64,000 bases of DNA, taken from assembly GCF_018918095.1 (NCBI RefSeq), contig NZ_JAHLPV010000001.1, forward strand, positions 62,001-126,000. Reading direction: 5' to 3'. Position numbers and translations under genes: made by a program. The first letter of the stretch is position 1; every line of letters starts with the position of its first letter. This DNA is from Acetivibrio sp. MSJd-27 (GTDB lineage Bacteria; Bacillota; Clostridia; UMGS1840; HGM11507). Shown piece after piece: positions 16,851 to 23,214 of this stretch. The notes beneath the pieces were generated by a model. The model was not told the DNA's origin and did not search any database. It saw only the letters and a list, made by a program, of their open reading frames with translations.

Positions 16851-18298
16851 TTCACACACTCTCCCGCTTTACATTTTCCAGCCAAAAGCCTTGAGCCCCC
16901 GCCGCTCTTTGTAACCTGTTCCATAGAAATCCCGAGTTCTCTTGCCAAAATCTCTATGACGGAAGGGGTACAAAATCCGCCCTGGCACCGCCCCATTCCG
17001 GCACGGGTACGCCGTTTGACGCCATCCAGCGTGGTTGCTCCGGGATTTTTATGTATCGCTTCTATGATTTCTCCTTCTGTGATTCCCTCACACCTGCATA
17101 TAACACGGCCGAACCGGGGTTCTTTCTGTATCAGCTGATTTCTCATTTCCATACTCATTTGTCTGCAGTGGTGCAGCGGTCTGCGCTCGGCCTGAAAAGC
17201 GGGGTTCGCCTTCAATGAAATTCCCTCCCGTTTCAGCAGTTCCATAACATACCGGGCGATAGCAGGGGACGCGGAGAGACCCGGAGATTCTATCCCTGCC
17301 ACATGAATCAACCCCTTCAGCTTTTTGGAGGGCTCTATTATGAAATCCTCTTTTTCAGCGCAGGCGCGCAGCCCGGCAAAAGAGGTAATCACAGTCCGAA
17401 GCTGTATGCCGGGAACGGATTTCAAAGCAGTGGAAGCCACCTTCTCCAATCCCTGCTGTGTGGTGGAAGAATCCGTCTTATCAAGTATATTTTCCGAGGT
17501 GGGGCCAATCAACAGATTGCCGTCAACCGTAGGCGTAACCAAAATACCTTTTCCCATCTTTGATGGACATTGAAATATCGTGCTGTTTACCAAACCGCCC
17601 TGCGCCTTGTCCAGCAGCATATACTCCCCTTTTCTCGGGGCTATGAAAAATCCGTCTTCCCCTGCAGCTTTTGCGATCTCATCGGCGAACAGTCCGGCAG
17701 CATTGACGACGTACCTTGCTTTGACCGTCTCATTCTCCGAAGAAATACAGAAATACTCCTTCTCCTTGGAAAGGCCAGTCACTTTAAAACACAGCTTTAG
17801 ATGAACTCCATTATCCATAGCATTTCCTATCGCAGCCAAAGCCAGCTCATAGGGACATACAATCCCCGCACTTGGCGCATAAAGCGCTTCCAAGACCTTC
17901 TCAGAAAGATTTGGTTCCTGTTTTAGAAGCTCTTCCCGGTTCAAAAGCTTCAGATTCTTTACTCCATTGACGAGCCCCCGCTCATACAATGCATGGATAT
18001 GCTTCACATCTTCCTTATCAAAGGCCAGCACAAGGGAACCGTTTTGCCGGTATGGAACATGCAGTTCGCCGCACAGTTCAGGCATCATCCCGCATCCCTC
18101 AACATTCAGCTTTGCCTTCAATGTACCTGGTTTCGCGTCAAAGCCGCCATGGACGATGGCGCTGTTTGCCCTGGTTGTCCCCATTGCCACATCGGACTCC
18201 TGTTCCAGCACGCAGACATTCAGATAAAATCTGGACAGATTCCTTGCAATAAGAGCGCCGCAGACGCCGGCGCCGATTACCGCCACATCATATATCAT
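16847..18298 (-). CDS. FAD-dependent glycerol-3-phosphate dehydrogenase-like protein with BFD [2Fe-2S] domain
   Basis: 483 residues. The N-terminal DAO fold carries VIGAGVCGALIARNLSR and TTRANSAIVHGGFDAKPGT, like GlpA. A BFD-like cluster domain near the C-terminus carries CRCEGITEGEI and GRCQGGFCTP. The likely reaction is oxidation of glycerol-3-phosphate or a similar 2-hydroxyacid to the keto compound. It starts 17 bp after the HAD phosphatase gene and overlaps the next gene by 4 bp. No glpK or glpF is nearby, so the substrate is inferred from family only. Confidence 0.87.
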   Translation of the reverse strand: MIYDVAVIGAGVCGALIARNLSRFYLNVCVLEQESDVAMGTTRANSAIVHGGFDAKPGTLKAKLNVEGCGMMPELCGELHVPYRQNGSLVLAFDKEDVKHIHALYERGLVNGVKNLKLLNREELLKQEPNLSEKVLEALYAPSAGIVCPYELALAAIGNAMDNGVHLKLCFKVTGLSKEKEYFCISSENETVKARYVVNAAGLFADEIAKAAGEDGFFIAPRKGEYMLLDKAQGGLVNSTIFQCPSKMGKGILVTPTVDGNLLIGPTSENILDKTDSSTTQQGLEKVASTALKSVPGIQLRTVITSFAGLRACAEKEDFIIEPSKKLKGLIHVAGIESPGLSASPAIARYVMELLKREGISLKANPAFQAERRPLHHCRQMSMEMRNQLIQKEPRFGRVICRCEGITEGEIIEAIHKNPGATTLDGVKRRTRAGMGRCQGGFCTPSVIEILARELGISMEQVTKSGGGSRLLAGKCKAGECVK

Positions 18299-18315
18299 AA
18301 TTTATAACCTCCATT

Positions 18316-19107
18316 TTAAACTTCAGAATACATCCTAAATAAATTGCCCAGCCTGTCTGCCACGATATCAGGTTTAAACTCCGCATGTTCCAAATCTTCC
18401 TGTCGGGTTTCCCCTGTCATTACCAATATACTCAGCATGCCGTGCTCTGCTCCGATTCGGATGTCCGTATAAAGGCGATCGCCGACAAAAGCGATTTCTT
18501 CCTTTGCACAGTTCAGATACCGGCATAAATATTCTGCCGTCTCCACAAATGGCTTGCCGATAAACTTGGGATTTACTCCGGTTGAAGCAGTAATAAAAGC
18601 ACAGATTGCGCCGCAGTCCGGGATAAAGCCGTCCTCAGTCGGACAATTATAATCCAGATGGGTTGCAACAAACGGTTTTCCCGCACGGATAAAACGGCAG
18701 GCATCCGCCAGTTTTTCATAAGTGATAGTTGTATCAAATCCAGCCACTACCACATCCGGATTCTCCCTTGTAAGCAGAATGCCGGCTTCCTTAAAATCCA
18801 TTTCCAGCATAGGCGTTCCCAACAGATAAACCGTTGGATCACCGTATGTTTTCTTAAGATAATCAATCGTAACCATCCCGGAAGTGACAATTTTTTCTCT
18901 TGGCACTTTGATTCCCATTCCCTTTAATTTTTCTTGATAAATCTTATTATTTTTGGATGAATTGTTGGTGAAAAATAAAAAGTCCTTCCCGCTTTTTTTA
19001 AGATCGTCAAAAAATGAGTGAGTGCCTTCCAAAAGTTGATCCCCCAGATAGATGGTCCCATCCATGTCCAAAATAAAATATTTGATTGCCTCAAGCTGTT
19101 TTTTCAT
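18316..19107 (-). CDS. HAD-IIA family sugar phosphatase (NagD/glycerol-phosphatase-like)
   Basis: 263 residues. Motif I is FILDMDGTIYLGD, motif II is FFTNNSS, and motif III/IV is GKP...FVGDRLYTDIRIG, typical of HAD-IIA hydrolases with a C2 cap. ATG 19107 follows GAGGGAGG; the longer frame to 19305 runs through a repeat. First gene of the four-gene operon with the GlpA-like system, consistent with dephosphorylating glycerol phosphates, phosphoglycolate or a damaged metabolite (inference). Confidence 0.88.
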   Translation of the reverse strand: MKKQLEAIKYFILDMDGTIYLGDQLLEGTHSFFDDLKKSGKDFLFFTNNSSKNNKIYQEKLKGMGIKVPREKIVTSGMVTIDYLKKTYGDPTVYLLGTPMLEMDFKEAGILLTRENPDVVVAGFDTTITYEKLADACRFIRAGKPFVATHLDYNCPTEDGFIPDCGAICAFITASTGVNPKFIGKPFVETAEYLCRYLNCAKEEIAFVGDRLYTDIRIGAEHGMLSILVMTGETRQEDLEHAEFKPDIVADRLGNLFRMYSEV

Positions 19108-19266
19108 TTTTTCCTCCCTCGTCATAATAAGATGAAATATTTTGCCGCACATCATGCACAAAAGCTGCCATGAAAGTGTTTTCGCCTCACGAAACAGGTA
19201 ATATCTTTCTTCCGTTTGTCCTGAAATCGGTTCCTCCTCACATGAAGATGCGAAAATTGCACCGCA

Positions 19267-19346
19267 ATGAAAAACTGCGCGTCTGCTGTTTTTTGAAACA
19301 TGCAATTGCCCACGATTCCGCGCAATTTCCTATGTTATAAAAAAAG
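19267..19346 (+). repeat. R3 degenerate hairpin repeat, copy a
   Basis: Contains GCTGTTTTTTGAAACATGCA and an AATTGC...GCGCAATT hairpin, ending TTTCCTATGTTATAA. It matches 23066-22965 (minus) closely and 47978 and 62667 more weakly. Confidence 0.65.
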
Positions 19347-19350
19347 CCAC

Positions 19351-19530
19351 AAAAAAACAAAGGTCTTTCCACACCTTGTTTTCATGTGACTCCAAATCTC
19401 CGCACATTTATGAAATTTACACTCCCGCCCCATCATCGATAGAAGCACAAACAGACTGCTGTTTTATAACACAACTCTCTCTAATAAAGAGGAAAACCTG
19501 TTTCTTATACAGCGGTGAAACTGTTCATAT
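19351..19530 (-). ncRNA. Candidate leader RNA or small RNA with terminator, upstream of HAD/Glp operon
   Basis: A consensus promoter (19537-19565, minus) would start a transcript near 19530. After about 150 nt it reaches a terminator hairpin ACAAGGT/ACCTTTGT followed by seven T (19351-19379). The transcript has small stems (CTCT/AGAG, AACAG/CTGTT) and a G-rich stretch, but no coding frame with a ribosome site. It is either a free sRNA or an attenuator of the operon starting at 19107. I do not recognise a known riboswitch class. Confidence 0.5.
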
Positions 19531-19536
19531 ATTATT

Positions 19537-19565
19537 ATTTTATAAGAAAAATTTCTCTTTGTCAA
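19537..19565 (-). promoter_or_regulatory. Promoter of candidate leader RNA
   Basis: On the minus strand: TTGACA, 17-bp spacer, TAAAAT. Confidence 0.7.
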
Positions 19566-19650
19566 TATTTTTCTGGAAAATGCATAGGATAAAAAAGAAT
19601 GAAATGTGAATAAGAATTCTTAAAAACATCTTAAGATTTGATTAAATTAC

Positions 19651-19678
19651 TTGGAAAATGAAATGATTGTGGTATAAT
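19651..19678 (+). promoter_or_regulatory. Promoter of HD-domain gene; -10 lies in R4
   Basis: TTGGAA, 16-bp spacer, TATAAT, with the extended element TGTGG before the -10. The -10 is supplied by the first bases of the R4 repeat. Confidence 0.6.
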
Positions 19679-19786
19679 AACCTCACAAACCTCTAAAACA
19701 TTGAAAATGTTAAGAGGTTTGGAGAACGATTGAATCACAATACTGCGGCGACATTCCGCCGCCTTCGTTGTTGTGGTATCATAAAA
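19670..19786 (+). repeat. R4 117-bp promoter/leader repeat, copy 1
   Basis: Starts TGGTATAATAACC, forms hairpin AAACCTCT...AGAGGTTT with inner AACATT/AATGTT, then GCGGCG-ACATTC-CGCCGC inside a CACAA/TTGTG outer stem, and ends TGGTATCATAAAA. Nearly identical to 41859-41743 (minus). It ends 51 bp before the HD gene start. Confidence 0.8.
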
Positions 19787-19837
19787 TCAAATGAAACGTT
19801 GAGACAATTTATTTCTTTTTATAGGAGCATATTATTT

Positions 19838-20323
19838 ATGTGGAAATTTAAAAATAAAGACGCATTTGAAGAATGCATCAAAGATCTTTTAGCCGATTCC
19901 TCTGTACAGGAAATGCGGCATATTCCCCAGCACACAAAAAACATATCCTGTTTGGATCACAGCATCTTTGTCGCTTATCTCAGTTTCTTAATTTGCCGGC
20001 GGTTTCATCTGGATTATAAAGCGGGTGCCAGAGGCGGACTTCTGCACGATTTATTTCTATACAACTGGCGGGATAAGGAACATGAGGGCCACCACTTATT
20101 CAACCATCCCAAAATTGCCTTAAAAAACGCTTCCGAACAATTTGAACTGACGGATAAAGAAAAAGACTGTATTGTCAAGCATATGTGGCCTGTTACCAAA
20201 AAGCTGCCAAAGTACAGAGAAAGCTTTATTGTAGGCTGTGCGGACAAAATATGTGCAGCACTTGAGATGATGAGGTTATTCCGCGTATTCGGGGTTCAGG
20301 CAAAATTATGCGCCGCTGTTTAA
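19838..20323 (+). CDS. HD-domain protein (metal-dependent phosphohydrolase fold)
   Basis: 161 residues. Motifs run LDHSIFVAYLSFLI, GGLLHDLFLYNW (HD pair), HHLFNHPKIALKNA and IVKHMW, the arrangement of small HD hydrolases seen in Clostridia. ATG 19838 follows ATAGGAG; the frame open from 19730 runs through R4 and is rejected. Transcribed from the R4-associated promoter. Substrate unknown. Confidence 0.82.
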   Translation: MWKFKNKDAFEECIKDLLADSSVQEMRHIPQHTKNISCLDHSIFVAYLSFLICRRFHLDYKAGARGGLLHDLFLYNWRDKEHEGHHLFNHPKIALKNASEQFELTDKEKDCIVKHMWPVTKKLPKYRESFIVGCADKICAALEMMRLFRVFGVQAKLCAAV

Positions 20324-20351
20324 ACGTCATGTCCAATCGTTAACAAATAGA

Positions 20352-20390
20352 AATGCCAGATTTCTTAGATACAAGAAATCTGGCATTCTT
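20352..20390. terminator. Bidirectional terminator between HD gene and isomerase gene
   Basis: AATGCCAGATTTCTT pairs perfectly with AAGAAATCTGGCATT, then CTTT. It serves both convergent genes. Confidence 0.8.
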
Positions 20391-20409
20391 TATGAAATTT
20401 GGGTTTTTA

Positions 20410-21267
20410 TTATCCTTCTATCATCCCCATAAACCGTTTGAGATTGGCAAGACCAATTCGGACTCCGTCCAGATTGTCCTCATGGCCCTCATACTCGATC
20501 CCGACATATCCGTCATAATTTGCACGTTTTAGTATAGATAGGCACTGTACGACCGGTACGGTCCCCTGACCAATGATCGCACCCTTCAGATAATTTCCTC
20601 CCCTTGTACGGAAAAATCCTTCTCCCGGATCGGGTTCGTTTCCCGATTTCATATAAAAATCCTTTGCGTGTACATGGAAAGCATAAGATGCAACCCTGCT
20701 GACGGCTGTCACAGGATTTTCATCCACACATAAGAAATTGCCCATATCGCACAAAAGACCGAAATTCGGATGATTTACTGCGTTAAAAAGCTGTTCAACC
20801 CGCAGGGAGTCCTGACAAAAATATCCGTGATTCTCTACCATTGTGCGAATTCCCTTTTGCTGTGCATATTCCGTAACAATCCGGCAGGCATCCGCTATAA
20901 TTGGCAAAACAGAATCGAAGGATTTACAGTTTATCCCCCCGGTTGCATCATGACGGATACTTTTCGCCCCCAATATCTCAGCAATATCAACCATTTTTTT
21001 GACCCGTTCAATCTCCTTCTGGGTATCTCCGCCGCTTCCGTTGATAAAATCAGCCGGAAATACGAAATTGGAAACCGTCATTTCATATTTTTCACATTCC
21101 TGACGCAGTTCTTCCGCATATATTTCCTGAGAGGAACTGTTGTGCGGAAGAATGTCCGAAAATTCAATTGCGTCAAACCCCAAATCCTTTGCCAGCTTTA
21201 TGGTCCCCAATTGGCTTCTGTTTTTCATCCATTTTGCAAAACTATAAGAACTCACCGAAATTTTCAT
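20410..21267 (-). CDS. Sugar phosphate isomerase/epimerase (xylose-isomerase-like TIM barrel)
   Basis: 285 residues. The TIM-barrel AP_endonuc_2 pattern is clear: LAKDLGFDAIEFSD, the metal-ligand strands MVENHGYF, LLCDMGNF, FHVHAKDFY and GYVGIEYEGHED. The family includes hydroxypyruvate isomerases and hexulose phosphate epimerases; the substrate cannot be told. ATG 21267 follows AGAAAGGAAAT. It has its own promoter, so it is a single gene. Confidence 0.87.
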   Translation of the reverse strand: MKISVSSYSFAKWMKNRSQLGTIKLAKDLGFDAIEFSDILPHNSSSQEIYAEELRQECEKYEMTVSNFVFPADFINGSGGDTQKEIERVKKMVDIAEILGAKSIRHDATGGINCKSFDSVLPIIADACRIVTEYAQQKGIRTMVENHGYFCQDSLRVEQLFNAVNHPNFGLLCDMGNFLCVDENPVTAVSRVASYAFHVHAKDFYMKSGNEPDPGEGFFRTRGGNYLKGAIIGQGTVPVVQCLSILKRANYDGYVGIEYEGHEDNLDGVRIGLANLKRFMGMIEG

Positions 21268-21308
21268 CTTTTTATTTCCTTTCTGAACATGAATATTATT
21301 TCTATTTC

Positions 21309-21336
21309 ATTATACAAAGCTGTCCTGAAAAGTAAA
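21309..21336 (-). promoter_or_regulatory. Promoter of isomerase gene
   Basis: On the minus strand: TTTACT, 16-bp spacer, TATAAT. A TCCT/AGGA hairpin spans the -35. Confidence 0.5.
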
Positions 21337-21407
21337 GGACGAATTTTGCTTTGTTTTGGCTCTATATTGCGCTGAAAGAAGTACAAATGTATGAAAACAA
21401 ATTTTTA

Positions 21408-22766
21408 TCAAATCTTGCTGGTATCCAGCCGTTTTTTCAAAATAATAAGGCAAAAGACTAATTGAACAGAAGCTGTCACAAGCCAGGAAACCGGATACGA
21501 AATATAAAGGCATTCCAGTGTTCTGAACTGTCTGAATACAGTGAGCAGCCATCCTGCCCGTATGCCGCAGACACCAAAAACGGAGACACACATTGGAACA
21601 AATGAGGAGCCCAAGCCCCTTGTCGCACCGACAATCGCCTCCATCAGACCGCACAGAAAATAGGTGGACACGATAATATCCATTCTTCTGACTCCATAGC
21701 TGATAACCTCAGCGTCCTGCGGCGTATACAAACCAAGCAGAGGCCGGGAAAAGAGCAGCAAAAGGGCACTGATGCATACACCCATTACCGTTACCTGCAG
21801 ACATCCCAATGCGATGGTTTTCTTCAGCCGATGTTTCTTTCCTGCGCCAAGATTCTGTCCGACAAAGGTCATCAGCGCGTGGTGGGTTGCATTCATCGTG
21901 ATATAGGCGAAGCCTTCCAGATTTCCCGCCGCTGAATTTCCCGCAATCGCCGCCGATCCAAAGCTGTTGACAGAGGATTGAATCTGCACATTGGAAATGG
22001 AAAAGACAATCCCCTGCAAACCCGCCGGCACCCCGATCCGCACAATTCTTTTTAACATGCTGCGGTCAATCCCAATATTGCGCAGAATCAACTTATAATT
22101 GGAATCCCGAGACATCAGGAAACGCAAAATCAAAAATGCAGACAGGAATTGTGAGGTAACGGTGGCTATGCCTACCCCTTCTGCGCCCATGTGAAATACA
22201 ATCACAAAGACCAGATTCAGAATCACATTGACAATACCGGAAACCGAGAGAAAAAGCAAAGGTGTTTTCGCATCACCGGAAGCTCTTAAAATCGCTGAAC
22301 CGAAATTGTAAACCAGCATTGCCGGCATACCGGCAAAAATAATCCGCATATAAAGGGTCGCTTCCCCTATAATATCCTGCGGCGTTTCCATCATCTGAAG
22401 CAAACTATGGGAAAAAACAATCCCAACAACTGTGAGAAAAATTCCTCCGGCCAATGCAAGACAAATGGATGTATGAACTGCTTTATGTATCAGCTGCTTT
22501 GCCCGTTCGCCGCCCATTCCTGTAAACTGTGCAACACACACATTGGTGCCGACAGACAAACCGACAAACAAATTGACCAGCAAATTGGTAAGAGCGGAGG
22601 TGGAACCAACCGCCGCCAGCGAATTGCTTCCGGCAAATCTTCCGACAACAATGATGTCTGCAGCATTATATAAAAGCTGTAAAATTCCTGTCAACGCAAT
22701 CGGCAGGGTAAACAGCAGCAAATTTTTGAAAATCGATCCCTCTAAAATGTCAACCTCTTTTTTCAT
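21408..22766 (-). CDS. MATE family efflux transporter
   Basis: About 452 residues with twelve predicted membrane segments. The family opening is GSIFKNLLLFTLPIALTGILQ with NAADIIVVGRFAGSNSLAAVG, and the second half has a matching repeat around GFAYITMNATHHALMTFVGQNLGAG. MATE proteins export drugs or metabolites using Na+ or H+ gradients. ATG 22766 follows GGGGGGAGAATGT. The gene ends in a weak AT-rich run, without a clear terminator before the isomerase promoter. Confidence 0.9.
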   Translation of the reverse strand: MKKEVDILEGSIFKNLLLFTLPIALTGILQLLYNAADIIVVGRFAGSNSLAAVGSTSALTNLLVNLFVGLSVGTNVCVAQFTGMGGERAKQLIHKAVHTSICLALAGGIFLTVVGIVFSHSLLQMMETPQDIIGEATLYMRIIFAGMPAMLVYNFGSAILRASGDAKTPLLFLSVSGIVNVILNLVFVIVFHMGAEGVGIATVTSQFLSAFLILRFLMSRDSNYKLILRNIGIDRSMLKRIVRIGVPAGLQGIVFSISNVQIQSSVNSFGSAAIAGNSAAGNLEGFAYITMNATHHALMTFVGQNLGAGKKHRLKKTIALGCLQVTVMGVCISALLLLFSRPLLGLYTPQDAEVISYGVRRMDIIVSTYFLCGLMEAIVGATRGLGSSFVPMCVSVFGVCGIRAGWLLTVFRQFRTLECLYISYPVSWLVTASVQLVFCLIILKKRLDTSKI

Positions 22767-22789
22767 ACATTCTCCCCCCATAGGTACGA

Positions 22790-22818
22790 ATAATACACCC
22801 TTTTTCACTTATTGTCAA
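22790..22818 (-). promoter_or_regulatory. Promoter of MATE gene
   Basis: On the minus strand: TTGACA, 17-bp spacer, TATTAT. The 5' UTR is only about 20 nt. Confidence 0.75.
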
Positions 22819-22859
22819 TAAGAATTGCTTTTTTGATATAAAATTAGAACAAAAGGAAG

Positions 22860-22960
22860 ATGTTCCCCCCTTAGACGGCGGATTCCTCTTCATTTTTCCG
22901 TGATGATACAATCCGCCGCGGAAAAATTCCATTCCGGGGCTATTCCCCTTATCAGATAAT
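22860..22960 (-). repeat. IS200/IS605-like right-end relic, copy 2
   Basis: Minus strand: AAGGGGAATAGCCCCGGAAT, then GGAAAAATGAAGAGGAATCC, GCCG, TCTAAGGGGGGAACATCTT. It aligns with 5478-5578 in order and spacing, though the terminal hairpin is degraded. It lies between the MATE promoter and the R3 copy b. Confidence 0.45.
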
Positions 22961-22964
22961 AAGA

Positions 22965-23066
22965 CTTTTTTATAACATAGGAAATTGCGCGAAATCGTGC
23001 GCAATTGCATGTTTCAAAAAACAGCGTGCGAAGCGCGGCTGCGTTTTTCAGAATGAAAAACTTTTT
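22965..23066 (-). repeat. R3 degenerate hairpin repeat, copy b (best preserved)
   Basis: Minus strand: GTTTTTCATTCTGAAAAAC hairpin, a CAGC/GCTG stem, TTGAAACATGCA, then the perfect hairpin AATTGCGC-ACGATTTC-GCGCAATT and TTTCCTATGTTATAA. Confidence 0.65.
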
Positions 23067-23112
23067 TAAAAAAGAAAAACCCGGCATCAGCTTAAACTGT
23101 GTGCCGGGTTTT
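23065..23112 (-). terminator. Terminator of adhE
   Basis: On the minus strand ACCCGGCA pairs with TGCCGGGT, followed by TTTTCTTTTTT. It is 100 bp past the adhE stop. Confidence 0.8.
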
Positions 23113-23214
23113 CTATATAAGAAAATATGTGATTGGCATATAACGAATGAAATGCTTTCGGTTAACTAACTAAAGTTGCCTGAAAAGAACACAAAGCGGA
23201 AAGCAAGCTTGTTC

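Noticed and set aside
19730-19837. N-terminal extension of the HD protein
   Set aside because: It runs through the R4 repeat; the ATG at 19838 has a proper ribosome site and the domain starts soon after.
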